Below, one piece after another: positions 1-8,555 of a stretch of DNA of 64,000 bases. Numbering within the stretch: the first letter of the stretch is position 1; every line of letters begins with the position of its first letter. The notes under the pieces are model-generated. The model did no database searches, was not told the DNA's origin, and saw nothing but the letters and a program-made list of their open reading frames with translations. The stretch is from Sphingobium lactosutens. Lineage in GTDB: Bacteria; Pseudomonadota; Alphaproteobacteria; Sphingomonadales; Sphingomonadaceae. Where the stretch lies: NCBI RefSeq assembly GCF_013393185.1, contig NZ_QJQX01000022.1, positions 62,001-126,000 of the forward strand. Direction: 5' to 3'. Both the position numbers and the translations under genes were made by a program.

Positions 1-2
1 AT

Positions 3-560
3 CGCGCGCTCAACATCAGCACTTTGTCGATGGTGGCGGTACCTGAATTTCTGGTCGCGACGATCGCCGTGCTGATCTTCTCGGTCAAGCTGCGCTGGCT
101 GCCCTCGATCGCGCTTGCGTCCGACGAGATGAGCTGGGGCGACTATCTGCGCGGCGCGGCCATGCCGATCCTGTGCCTCAGCATCGTCGTCATCGCCCAG
201 ATGGCACGGATGACGCGGGCGGCGGTGATCGACCAGATGGACCGACCTTATGTCGAGATGGCGCTGCTGAAGGGCGTCGCACCGGTGCAGATCGTCCTGA
301 AGCACATCATGCCCAATGCGATCGCGCCGATCGTCAACGCCATGGCGCTGAGCCTGTCCTACCTGCTGGGCGGGGCGGTGATCGTGGAAACCATCTTCAA
401 CTATCCGGGGCTTGCCAGCCTGATGGTCAATGCCGTCACCAGCCGCGACATGCCGCTGCTCCAGGCCTGCGCGATGATCTTCTGCGCCGCCTATCTGATC
501 CTGATGCTGATCGCGGACGTGACCGCGATCCTCGCCAACCCAAGGCTGCGCGCGCAATGA
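3..560 (+). CDS. ABC transporter permease, DppB/OppB type (5' end outside window)
   Basis: This is an inner-membrane permease subunit of a peptide/opine/nickel-type ABC importer. The frame is already open at the first base, so the N-terminal half lies upstream. The visible part has several hydrophobic helices and the cytoplasmic EAA loop that contacts the ATPase (residues EMALLKGV followed by KHIMPNA), the hallmark of binding-protein-dependent permeases. The stop codon overlaps the next permease start (ATGA), which indicates translational coupling in one operon. The substrate-binding protein is presumably encoded upstream of the window. The family is clear; the substrate is inferred only from the downstream oxidases, probably an amino-acid- or opine-like compound. 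Confidence 0.9.
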   Translation, partial: RALNISTLSMVAVPEFLVATIAVLIFSVKLRWLPSIALASDEMSWGDYLRGAAMPILCLSIVVIAQMARMTRAAVIDQMDRPYVEMALLKGVAPVQIVLKHIMPNAIAPIVNAMALSLSYLLGGAVIVETIFNYPGLASLMVNAVTSRDMPLLQACAMIFCAAYLILMLIADVTAILANPRLRAQ

Positions 561-1384
561 TGGCACGGTCGATCAAGGGGGCGATTGCCCTGCCGCTGTC
601 GGGCAAGATCGGCCTGACGCTGGTCCTCTTCTGGATCCTGGCCGCGCTGATCGGGCCGATGCTGGCACCCTATCCGGTCGGCGCCTTCGTTGCCTTTGAC
701 GTGTTCGACGGTTCGTCGGGCGCCCATTGGCTGGGCAGCGACTATCTGGGCCGCGACGTGCTGAGCCGATTGCTGTGGGGCGCGCGCTATACGGTGGCGC
801 TGGCCGCCGCCGCCGCCTTGCTGGCGAGCACGACCGGCACGGCGCTGGCGCTGACCGCCGCGGTGGGCGGGCCGAAGGTCGACGAACCGCTGTCGCGCTT
901 CATGGACATGCTGATCTCCATCCCGTCCAAGATCTTTTCGCTGGTGCTGGTGGCGGCGTTCGGATCGTCGCTGCCGCTGCTGCTGCTGATCGCGGCGATC
1001 ACCTATGTGCCGGGCAATTACCGCATCGCCCGCGCGCTGGCGGTGAACCTCGCGCAAATGGACTATGTGCAGGTTGCGAAGGCGCGGGGCGAGGGACGGT
1101 TCCATATCGCCATCGCCGAAGTGCTGCCCAACATGATCCATCCGCTGCTTGCCGATTTCGGGCTGCGCTTCGTTTTTATCGTTCTGCTGCTGTCGGGCCT
1201 CTCCTTTCTGGGCCTTGGCGTGCAGCCGCCAGACGCGGACCTCGGATCGCTGGTGCGCGAGAATATTTCGGGGCTGGGCGAAGGGGCGCTCGCCATCCTG
1301 GCGCCGGCCGTTGCGATCGCAACGCTGACGGTGGGGGTTAATTTGCTGATCGACGCCCTGCCGGGCAGGGGGAAGCGCAAATGA
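557..1384 (+). CDS. ABC transporter permease, DppC/OppC type
   Basis: This is the second inner-membrane permease of the importer, about 275 residues, normal for DppC. The first ATG at 557 overlaps the upstream stop by four bases; a longer open frame upstream is only read-through of the same frame inside the first permease gene. The N-terminus has the DppC pattern: one helix, then a periplasmic segment ending in HWLGSDYLGRDVLSRLLWG, a family signature. The EAA-like loop (QVAKARGEG followed by EVLPNM) sits in the second half. It ends four bases inside the ATPase start, so the three transporter genes are tightly coupled. It should form a heterodimer with the preceding permease. Confidence 0.93.
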   Translation: MMARSIKGAIALPLSGKIGLTLVLFWILAALIGPMLAPYPVGAFVAFDVFDGSSGAHWLGSDYLGRDVLSRLLWGARYTVALAAAAALLASTTGTALALTAAVGGPKVDEPLSRFMDMLISIPSKIFSLVLVAAFGSSLPLLLLIAAITYVPGNYRIARALAVNLAQMDYVQVAKARGEGRFHIAIAEVLPNMIHPLLADFGLRFVFIVLLLSGLSFLGLGVQPPDADLGSLVRENISGLGEGALAILAPAVAIATLTVGVNLLIDALPGRGKRK

Positions 1385-3189
1385 GTGACGCCTTCCATGT
1401 CGAGGTGAAAGACCTGTGCGTCACCGCGCGCAATGCCAAGGGCGAGACTTTCCCGATCGTCAGCGGCATCGATTTCGCGCTGAAGCGCGGCGAGGTGCTG
1501 GCGCTGATCGGGGAATCGGGGTCGGGCAAGACCACCATTGCCCTCACCCTGCTGGGCCATGCCCGGCCGGGCGCGACGATCGCGGGCGGCTCGATCCGCG
1601 TGGGCGATGTCGACATTTGCGCGCTCGATGCCAAGAGCTTGGCGCAGCTGCGCGGCAACCGCATCGCCTATATCGCGCAGAGCGCCGCGTCCGCCTTCAA
1701 CCCGTCGCGCACGATCATGGATCAGGTGGTCGAGCCGGCGCTGATCCACGACCTGATGCCGCGCGACAAGGCGGAGGCCAAGGCCGTCGAGCTGTTCAGC
1801 GCGCTCGCCCTGCCCTTCCCCGACACAATCGGATCGCGCTATCCGCACCAGCTATCCGGCGGGCAGTTGCAGCGGCTGATGGCGGCGATGGCGCTGATTA
1901 CCGATCCCGAACTCGTCATATTGGACGAGCCGACCACGGCGCTGGACGTGACGACGCAGATCGAGGTGCTGCGCGCGTTCAAAGCGGTGGTGCTGGAGCG
2001 CGGGGCGACCGCCGTCTATGTGTCGCACGACCTGGCGGTGGTGGCGCAGATGGCGGACAAGATCGTCGTGCTCAATCAGGGGCGCATCCGCGAGGCTGGC
2101 GCCGCCGATCAGGTGCTGCACCGGCCGGCGGACGACTATACCAAGACGCTGATGGCGGCGGCGCGCCCCGCGATCCGGCCGACGCCGAAGCAGGCCGATT
2201 TGCCGACCGCGCCGCTGCTGGAAATACGCGGCGTCACGGCGGGCTATGGCAAGATTGGCAAGGATGGCCGGCCGCGCGTGCCGGTGCTGCGCGACATCAA
2301 CCTGACGATCGAGCGCGGCGCGACCTTGGGCGTAATCGGCGAATCCGGGTCGGGCAAGTCGACCATCGCCCGCGTCATTGCCGGGCTGCTGCCGCCGGCG
2401 AGCGGGCAGGTTTTGCTGGACGGCGAGCCGTTGCCGCCGGGGCTGGCGGGTCGGAGCCGCGAACAGTTCCGCCGGGTGCAGCTGGTGTTCCAGAATGCCG
2501 ACACGGCCCTCAATCCGGCGCATAGCGTGGGGCAGATACTGGAAAGGCCGCTGGCTTTCTATCACGGGCTGAAGGGCAATGCCGCGCATATGCGGGTGCT
2601 GGAACTGCTGGACCTCATCCGCCTGCCGGTGAACCTGATCGACCGCAATATCGGCGGGCTTTCTGGCGGGCAGAAGCAACGCGTCAATCTGGCCCGCGCG
2701 CTGGCCGCCGATCCGCAACTGATCCTGTGCGACGAGGTGACGTCGGCGCTCGACACGGTGGTCGGCGCGGCGATCCTGGACCTGATGGCGGATTTGCGGC
2801 GCGATCTGGGGATCGCGACCATGTTCATCAGCCATGACATTTCGACCGTGCGGGCGATCTGCGACGATATCCTGGTCCTCTATTCGGGGACGATGGTCGA
2901 AATGGGACCGCGCACCGCTTTCCAGAGCGCGCCCTTCCATCCTTATACCGACCTGCTGATCGGGTCGGTGCCGGAAATGCGCGCGGGCTGGCTGGAGGAA
3001 AGCCATGCCGGGCGCAAGCCGCCGCCGGTCGGCGCGGCCGGCGACCATCCCGACCTCTGCCGCTTCCTGCCCCGCTGCGCCGCGCGCGTGGATGGTCTCT
3101 GCAACATCACCCCGCCGCCCCGCCATCCGCTGGAAAAGGGCAGCCGCATATTGTGCCACCATGGAGACGAAAGCTTGATCGCGTCATGA
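1381..3189 (+). CDS. Fused dual ABC ATPase (DppD-DppF type)
   Basis: This is a cytoplasmic ATPase that powers the importer, with two nucleotide-binding domains on one 602-residue chain where many systems use separate DppD and DppF. Domain 1 has Walker A GESGSGKTT (about residues 44-52), signature LSGGQLQRL (about 158-166) and Walker B LVILDEP (about 178-184). Domain 2 repeats the set with GESGSGKST near residue 321, LSGGQKQR near 430 and LILCDEVTSALD. The C-terminal Cys-containing tail (CRFLPRCAARVDGLC) is the peptide-transporter ATPase extension. Its start overlaps the permease stop and its stop overlaps the ferredoxin-like gene start, each by four bases, so import and oxidation are coupled. 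Confidence 0.95.
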   Translation: MSDAFHVEVKDLCVTARNAKGETFPIVSGIDFALKRGEVLALIGESGSGKTTIALTLLGHARPGATIAGGSIRVGDVDICALDAKSLAQLRGNRIAYIAQSAASAFNPSRTIMDQVVEPALIHDLMPRDKAEAKAVELFSALALPFPDTIGSRYPHQLSGGQLQRLMAAMALITDPELVILDEPTTALDVTTQIEVLRAFKAVVLERGATAVYVSHDLAVVAQMADKIVVLNQGRIREAGAADQVLHRPADDYTKTLMAAARPAIRPTPKQADLPTAPLLEIRGVTAGYGKIGKDGRPRVPVLRDINLTIERGATLGVIGESGSGKSTIARVIAGLLPPASGQVLLDGEPLPPGLAGRSREQFRRVQLVFQNADTALNPAHSVGQILERPLAFYHGLKGNAAHMRVLELLDLIRLPVNLIDRNIGGLSGGQKQRVNLARALAADPQLILCDEVTSALDTVVGAAILDLMADLRRDLGIATMFISHDISTVRAICDDILVLYSGTMVEMGPRTAFQSAPFHPYTDLLIGSVPEMRAGWLEESHAGRKPPPVGAAGDHPDLCRFLPRCAARVDGLCNITPPPRHPLEKGSRILCHHGDESLIAS

Positions 3190-3491
3190 GCCGGTTCGTT
3201 CGACTGGGCGAAACCGACCGCCCTGCTCTCACCCTGCATGTCGATGGCCACGCCGTCGCGGCGCTGGAGGGCGATACGCTGATGGTCGCGCTGCTCGCCA
3301 CCGGCGGCACGCTGCGCCAGAGCGAATTCGGGCCGGAAAAGCGCGCGGGCTTCTGCCTGATGGGCGCATGCCAGGATTGCTGGGTCTGGACCGAGAATGG
3401 CGATCGCCTGCGCGCCTGCTCCACGCTTGCCGCACCGGGCCAGCGCATCCTCACCAGCCAGCCGGAGGCGTCATGGCCGAGCCACGGATAA
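3186..3491 (+). CDS. Small [2Fe-2S] subunit of HcnABC-type dehydrogenase
   Basis: This roughly 101-residue protein has the Cys pattern CLMGACQDC followed by RACST (C-x4-C-x2-C, then a later C). That is the arrangement in the small alpha subunit of HcnABC, opine and D-hydroxyproline dehydrogenases. It should pass electrons from the FAD subunits toward the respiratory chain. The ATG at 3186 overlaps the ATPase stop by four bases and is preferred to an earlier in-frame start at 3153, which would lie inside the ATPase gene. It overlaps the next gene by 19 bases. Family assignment is firm; the oxidised substrate is not known. Confidence 0.88.
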   Translation: MSRFVRLGETDRPALTLHVDGHAVAALEGDTLMVALLATGGTLRQSEFGPEKRAGFCLMGACQDCWVWTENGDRLRACSTLAAPGQRILTSQPEASWPSHG

Positions 3492-4846
3492 TCATCGTTG
3501 GCGCTGGCCCGGCCGGCACGCGCGCGGCGCAAGCCTGCGTCGCGGCGGGCATCCGCCCAATCGTCATCGACGAAGGGCGGCGCGACGGCGGGCAGATCTA
3601 CCGCCGCCAGCCGGAGCATTTCACCCGGCCGTATGAGAAGCTCTACGGCACCGAGGCGAACCTGGCGCAGGCGGTGCATGGCGCGTTCGACGCGATCCGC
3701 GACCGGATCGACTATCGGCCCGAAACGCTGGTCTGGAACATCGCCGATCGGCATGTCTGGACGGCGAACCAGACAATCCAGGCGGCGTTGCCGTTCGACG
3801 CGCTTCTGCTCTGCACCGGGGCGACCGACCGGCTGATGCCGGTCAAGGGCTGGAACTATGCCGGCGCCTATAGTCTGGGCGGGTCGCAGGTAGCGCTCAA
3901 GAGCCAGGCGGTGTCGATCGGGCATCGCGTGGTGTTCATGGGATCGGGGCCGTTGCTCTATCTGGTCGCCAGCCAATATGTGGAGGCGGGCGCGCAGGTG
4001 GCCGCGGTGCTGGATACGTCGCCCTTCTCGGCCCGGGTAAAGGCGATGCCGGATTTGATGGCGGTGCCTTCGGTGCTGTGGAACGGCGTTAAGCTGACGC
4101 GGGTGCTGAAGCGCGCCGGTGTGGTCGTCCAGCATGGCGTGACGCCGCTGGAGATTGTCGGCGATGCCGATACGGGCGTCAGCGGCATCCGCTATCGCGA
4201 TGGCGGCGGCAAGGAACAGCGGATCGCCTGCGATGCGGTGGCGATGGGTTATCATCTGCGGCCCGAAACGCAGCTGGCCGATCTGGCGCGCTGTGCCTTC
4301 GCCTTCGATCCGCTCACCCGGCAATGGCTGCCCGAGCGCGATGGCGACGGGCGGGCGAGCGTCGAGGGCGTCTATCTGGCGGGCGACGGCGCAAAGATAT
4401 TGGGCGCGCGGTCGGCTGAAGCGAGCGGGAAGCTTGCGGCGCTGGCGGCTTTGGGCGATCTGGGCCTGCCGGTGGACAAGGGCGAGATGACGAGCCTGCG
4501 CGCCGATGTTGCCACCTATGCCAGGTTTGCGCGCGGGCTGGCCAGGGCGTTTCCCTGGCCTGCGGCGCAGGCCGCCGCTTTGCCCGATGAGGCGGTCCTT
4601 TGCCGCTGCGAGGGCGTGACGGCGGGCGATCTGCGCGCGGTGATGCGTGAGACAGGCGCAAAGGAAGCGAACCGGGCCAAAGCGTTCAGCCGGGTCGGCA
4701 TGGGCCGCTGTCAGGGCCGCTATTGCGGCCTGGCCGCCGCCGAGCTGATCGCAGCCGAGGCCGGCATTCCGGTCGAGCAGGTCGGCCGCCTGCGCGGGCA
4801 GGCTCCGGTCAAGCCACTGACGATCGCGATCGGAGACGAAGAATGA
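3473..4846 (+). CDS. FAD/[2Fe-2S] oxidoreductase, HcnB/OoxA-like subunit
   Basis: This is the middle subunit of a dye-linked dehydrogenase, about 457 residues. It opens with the Rossmann FAD motif GAGPAGTRAA, carries a second dinucleotide fold (VFMGSGPLLYL) and the GDGAKILGARSAE stretch. It ends with a BFD-like [2Fe-2S] domain (CRCEGVT followed by GMGRCQGRYC). That order matches HcnB, octopine oxidase OoxA and the LhpE-type hydroxyproline dehydrogenase subunit. The ATG at 3473 directly precedes the FAD motif; an upstream in-frame start lies inside the ferredoxin-like gene and is rejected. It is coupled to the next gene by a four-base overlap. Confidence 0.9.
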   Translation: MAEPRIIIVGAGPAGTRAAQACVAAGIRPIVIDEGRRDGGQIYRRQPEHFTRPYEKLYGTEANLAQAVHGAFDAIRDRIDYRPETLVWNIADRHVWTANQTIQAALPFDALLLCTGATDRLMPVKGWNYAGAYSLGGSQVALKSQAVSIGHRVVFMGSGPLLYLVASQYVEAGAQVAAVLDTSPFSARVKAMPDLMAVPSVLWNGVKLTRVLKRAGVVVQHGVTPLEIVGDADTGVSGIRYRDGGGKEQRIACDAVAMGYHLRPETQLADLARCAFAFDPLTRQWLPERDGDGRASVEGVYLAGDGAKILGARSAEASGKLAALAALGDLGLPVDKGEMTSLRADVATYARFARGLARAFPWPAAQAAALPDEAVLCRCEGVTAGDLRAVMRETGAKEANRAKAFSRVGMGRCQGRYCGLAAAELIAAEAGIPVEQVGRLRGQAPVKPLTIAIGDEE

Positions 4847-5979
4847 GCGGGGCGAGCGACGTCATGATCGTGGGTGGCGGGCTGATGGGGTCTTCCGCCG
4901 CTTTGTTCCTGCGCGGGCACGGCATTTCGGTCACGCTGCTGGAAACCGACCTGATCGGGCGGCAGGCGAGCGGCACCAATTTCGGCAATGTCCGGCGGCA
5001 GGGGCGCGCGATCCACCAATTGCCGCTCGCCAACCGCGCCATCGCCATCTGGCGCAAGTCGCGCGAACTGTTGGGCGCGGATATCGAATATCTCCAGTCG
5101 GGGCATATCCGCGTCTGCTATCGCGAGCGGCCCGAACTGGTCGGCGCGATGGAGGAATATGCGGACAAGGCGCGGCTGGAGGGGCTGGACCTCGAACTGC
5201 TGAGCGGCAATGCGCTGCGCGACAAATTCCCCTTCTTCGGGCCGGATGTGTTGGCGGGTTCCTATTCGGCGACGGATGGCCATGCCAATCCGCGCCTCGC
5301 CGCCCCCGCCTTCGCCCGTGCGGCGCAGAAGCTGGGTGCGGTGGTGCATGAGAATACGAAGATTATCGACGCGCAGAAAGTCGGCGAGGATTTCATCGTC
5401 ACGGCGGCCGACGGGCGGACCTTCCGCGCGCCGATACTGCTGGTGACGGCGGGCGCCTGGGGCAATGCGCTGTCGTCGCAGTTCGGCGAGCCGGTGCCGA
5501 TCGTGCCGCGCGGGCCGAACATGAGCGTGACAGAGCCGGTGCCCTATGCGATTCCCCCCGCCGTCGGCGTGATGACGCCGATCGAGGAAGAGACGGTCTA
5601 TTTCCGGCAGGTCGCGCGCGGCAACATCGTGCTGGGCGGCAGCACGCGCGGACCATCCTATCCCGACGACTATCGCGCCTATGTGCTGCCTCAGAACACG
5701 CTGAGCCAGCTGAAACAGATACGCCGGCTGGCGCCGCAACTGGGCAAGCTCAACATCATCCGCGTCTGGTCCGGCATCGAAGGCTATATGCCCGACAGCC
5801 AGCCGGTCATGGGGCCGAGCGCAACGACCAGCGGCCTTTACTACGCCTTCGGCTTTTCGGGGTCGGGGTTTCAGATCGGGCCGGGCGTGGGCGAGACGAT
5901 GGCCGAGGTCATCGCCAAGGGCGCGACGGATATTCCGATGGAGCCGTACCGGATCGCGAGGTTTGCGGCGCAGGGTTGA
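4843..5979 (+). CDS. FAD-dependent amine/imino-acid oxidoreductase, HcnC/OoxB-like subunit
   Basis: This is a DAO-family catalytic subunit of about 378 residues. The N-terminal FAD motif VGGGLMGSSAALFL follows the start codon directly, and the C-terminal family block VWSGIEGYMPDSQPVMGPS is present. Relatives oxidise glycine (HcnC), opines (OoxB), sarcosine or D-hydroxyproline, giving an imine that hydrolyses to a keto acid or aldehyde. The start overlaps the HcnB-like stop (ATGA). As the last gene of the six-gene operon it ends in a long perfect hairpin. The aldehyde dehydrogenases and aminotransferase downstream suggest that its products are aldehydes or amino-aldehydes. The exact substrate is inference. 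Confidence 0.9.
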   Translation: MSGASDVMIVGGGLMGSSAALFLRGHGISVTLLETDLIGRQASGTNFGNVRRQGRAIHQLPLANRAIAIWRKSRELLGADIEYLQSGHIRVCYRERPELVGAMEEYADKARLEGLDLELLSGNALRDKFPFFGPDVLAGSYSATDGHANPRLAAPAFARAAQKLGAVVHENTKIIDAQKVGEDFIVTAADGRTFRAPILLVTAGAWGNALSSQFGEPVPIVPRGPNMSVTEPVPYAIPPAVGVMTPIEEETVYFRQVARGNIVLGGSTRGPSYPDDYRAYVLPQNTLSQLKQIRRLAPQLGKLNIIRVWSGIEGYMPDSQPVMGPSATTSGLYYAFGFSGSGFQIGPGVGETMAEVIAKGATDIPMEPYRIARFAAQG

Positions 5980-6020
5980 AACAGAATGGGCGGCTCCAAC
6001 GAGCCGCCCATTCTGTTTCA
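5977..6020. terminator. Bidirectional terminator with 20-bp perfect stem
   Basis: The two 20-base arms at 5977-5996 and 6001-6020 are exact reverse complements separated by a 4-base loop (caac). The left arm begins with the TGA stop of the plus-strand oxidoreductase. The right arm ends with the TGA stop of the minus-strand aldehyde dehydrogenase. Each arm starts tgaaacaga, so each strand has a short T-rich stretch after the GC core. It sits between convergent genes and should end transcripts from both sides. Confidence 0.85.
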
Positions 6021-7490
6021 GAATTCGATCAGCGCAGTCTTGGTCTTGAGATTGGCCATATAGGCTTCGCGGCCCAGATCCTTGCCGATGCCCGATTGCT
6101 TGTAGCCGCCGGTGGGCAGGATGAAGTCGTTGCTGCGGCCATAGCGGTTGACCCAGACGGTGCCGGCCTCGAGCGAGCGCGTCGCCCGGAGCGCTCTTGC
6201 CACGTCGCCGGTGTGGACGCCGGCGGCGAGGCCATAGTCGCTGTCATTGGCAAGGGCATAGGCCTCCTCCTCATCGGCGAAGGTCTGGACGGTGAGGACC
6301 GGGCCGAAGATTTCACCCTGCACGGCCTCGCTGCGCTGATCGACATTGGCGAGCAGGGTTGGCGCGAAATAGCTGCCCTCCTGCGGCGCAGTCGCGCGGC
6401 CCCCGCCGGCCAGTATTTCCGCCCCGTCGACCACCGCCCGCTTGACGATGCCGTCCATCCGGTCGAGCTGGCCTTCGGAAATGATCGGCCCCAGCGTCGT
6501 GTCGGTGCGCCAGGTCGGGCCGGCGCGGTGCGCGGCGAAGGCGGCGAGGATTCGGTCGATCACCTGATCGGCAACCTTGTCCTGCACCAGCAGGCGCGAT
6601 CCGGCGACGCACACCTGTCCGGCGTTGAGCGTGATGGCGCGTGCGACGATCGCCGCCGCCTTGTCGATGCCGGCGTCGGCGAAGACGATCTGCGGGCTTT
6701 TGCCGCCCAGTTCCAGCGTCACCGGCTTGGGTCCGGTCTGCGCGCAGGCGGTCATGATCGCCGCGCCGGTGGCGGTCGATCCGGTGAAAGTGACCTTCGC
6801 GACTTCGGGACGGCGCACCAGCGGATCGCCGACCGATCGGCCGTCGCCCTGGACGATGTTGAACACGCCCGCGGGCAACCCCGCCTCGATCGCCAGTTCG
6901 GCGAGACGCACGATGCTGAAGGGCGTCATTTCCGAGGGTTTCAGGACCACCGAATTGCCCGCCGCGATGGCCGGGGCGATCTTCCACCCGGCCATGACCA
7001 GCGGCAGGTTCCACGGCGCGATCGCGGCGACGACGCCATAGGGTTCGGCGATGGTGAGGCCCAGCTTGTCGGGCGTGGTCGCCGCGACCTCGCCGCCAAC
7101 CTTGTCCGCCCATTCGGCGAAGAAGCGGATCGTTTCTGCGGTGTAGCTCAGATCCCAGCCGTTGATCTCGTTGATCGTGCGGGTCGATCCCAACGCTTCG
7201 AGCGGGGCGAGCGTCGCGCCGTCGGCGTCGATCAGGTCGGCCCAGCGGCGCAAAACCTTCATCCGACCGCGCGGGTCGGTCTGCGCCCAGCCGCCGCTCT
7301 TATAAGCAGACTGTGCGTTTTCGACGGCCTGCGCGAGCTGATCCGCGTCGACGCTGTCGAGGTCCGCCTGCACCCGGCCGTCCGATGGGCGGCGCACGGT
7401 GATCGCCGGCCCGCGCCCTTCGACCCGGCGCCCGCCGATGAAATTATTGGCCCTGGGCAGGCTGATCTGATCGGGGTCGAAACCGGTCAC
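6018..7490 (-). CDS. NAD(P)-dependent aldehyde dehydrogenase
   Basis: This cytoplasmic aldehyde dehydrogenase superfamily enzyme oxidises an aldehyde to the acid. It has the cofactor motif PWNLPLVMAGWK, the catalytic-Glu region LELGGKSPQ, the nucleophile Cys in NAGQVCVAGSR and the EIFGPVL motif. The GTG at 7490 is chosen because AAGGAG lies nine bases upstream and gives the usual length of about 490 residues. The frame stays open to 7766, but that would overlap the divergent acetyltransferase and add a non-homologous tail. An ATG at 7544 is a second choice with a weaker ribosome site. It is convergent with the oxidase operon and probably acts on its product. Confidence 0.92.
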   Translation of the reverse strand: MTGFDPDQISLPRANNFIGGRRVEGRGPAITVRRPSDGRVQADLDSVDADQLAQAVENAQSAYKSGGWAQTDPRGRMKVLRRWADLIDADGATLAPLEALGSTRTINEINGWDLSYTAETIRFFAEWADKVGGEVAATTPDKLGLTIAEPYGVVAAIAPWNLPLVMAGWKIAPAIAAGNSVVLKPSEMTPFSIVRLAELAIEAGLPAGVFNIVQGDGRSVGDPLVRRPEVAKVTFTGSTATGAAIMTACAQTGPKPVTLELGGKSPQIVFADAGIDKAAAIVARAITLNAGQVCVAGSRLLVQDKVADQVIDRILAAFAAHRAGPTWRTDTTLGPIISEGQLDRMDGIVKRAVVDGAEILAGGGRATAPQEGSYFAPTLLANVDQRSEAVQGEIFGPVLTVQTFADEEEAYALANDSDYGLAAGVHTGDVARALRATRSLEAGTVWVNRYGRSNDFILPTGGYKQSGIGKDLGREAYMANLKTKTALIEF

Positions 7491-7697
7491 GGCATATATC
7501 TCCTTGTGCGGACTTCCGGGCAGGATAAGGGTGCGCGGCGGCATTTGTTGCAGTTGCAAAGGAAAACCCGCGCGATAATCTTCCAAAAATATTGCGAAGG
7601 CAGCAGCCAATGCTTGGCGCGGCCTCCTAATGTCCGGCCACTGATTCCGATCAACCCCGGCGGGCGTCCCCCCTAACCCCGCCAAGGAGCAAGAGGC

Positions 7698-8555
7698 ATG
7701 GCGACAGGCATAGAGGCGATGGTGGAGTTGCGGCGCATGACCGCAGAGGATCTCACCGCCGCCCACGGGCTTTCAAGCGAGCAGAAATGGCCCCATCGTA
7801 TCGAGGATTGGGAAATGCTCCTGAGCCTTGGTTTCGGCTATGTGGCAACGCGCGACGATGAGGTTATGGGCACGGCCATGGCCTGGCTCTATGGCGAGGA
7901 TGCCGCGACGCTGGGCATGGTGATCGTGTCGCCCCGCGCGCAGGGCATGGGCATCGGCCGACGGCTGATGGACGCCGTGTTGGCCGACCTGGGCGACCGC
8001 ACCGTGCTGCTCAATGCGACCGACGAAGGCGCCCCGCTCTATCGCAAGATGGGGTTTGAACCGGTCGGACCCGTATTCCAGCATCAGGGCGCTGCCTTCT
8101 CGGTGCCAATGGCGGAACTGATCCCCGATGAACGGGTGCGGCCGCTGGGCGCGAAGGACATGGCCACGCTGCACGGTCTGGCGAAGCGGGCGACCGGCAT
8201 GGATCGCGCCGCGCTGCTCGACGCGCTGGTGCCCGGCGCGCAGGGCGTGGTGCTGACGCGCAGCAACGAGCCGGTCGGCTTCGCCCTATTCCGTCGGTTC
8301 GGGCGCGGCTATGTCGTCGGGCCGACAGTCGCGCCGGATACGGGCGGGGCGAAAGCCCTGATTTCCCACTGGCTGGGGTCCAATGCAGGCATGTTCTGCC
8401 GGCTCGACATACCGGAGGAAAGCGGACTTGGCGCCTGGCTCGACGATCTGGGCCTGCCCTGCGTCGGCCGGGTGATGCGCATGGTGCGCGGCCCCTTGCC
8501 CAAGGCCGACCCGGCCATCACGATCTTCTCCCTCACGACGCAGGCGCTCGGATGA
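7698..8555 (+). CDS. GNAT-family N-acetyltransferase, tandem domain
   Basis: This 285-residue protein has an N-terminal GNAT fold with the acetyl-CoA loop RAQGMGIGRRLMDAV (about residues 93-107). The C-terminal half resembles a second, diverged GNAT domain (YVVGPTVAPDTGGAKALI). The start is supported by AAGGAG about nine bases upstream. The stop overlaps the next aldehyde dehydrogenase start by four bases. In such catabolic operons a GNAT may acetylate an amine intermediate or protect against it; the acceptor is unknown. It is divergent from the minus-strand aldehyde dehydrogenase, so both promoters should lie in 7491-7697. Confidence 0.85.
   Translation: MATGIEAMVELRRMTAEDLTAAHGLSSEQKWPHRIEDWEMLLSLGFGYVATRDDEVMGTAMAWLYGEDAATLGMVIVSPRAQGMGIGRRLMDAVLADLGDRTVLLNATDEGAPLYRKMGFEPVGPVFQHQGAAFSVPMAELIPDERVRPLGAKDMATLHGLAKRATGMDRAALLDALVPGAQGVVLTRSNEPVGFALFRRFGRGYVVGPTVAPDTGGAKALISHWLGSNAGMFCRLDIPEESGLGAWLDDLGLPCVGRVMRMVRGPLPKADPAITIFSLTTQALG

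Noticed and set aside
1852..4324. Long minus-strand frames opposite the ABC ATPase and HcnB-like genes
   Set aside because: Codon-position shadows with Arg/His/Gln-rich products and no start site.
5976..7676. 566-codon plus-strand open frame opposite the first aldehyde dehydrogenase
   Set aside because: It is antisense to a gene with all ALDH motifs; long frames on the opposite strand are common in GC-rich DNA and the product has only Arg/Gly/Asp-rich low-complexity sequence.
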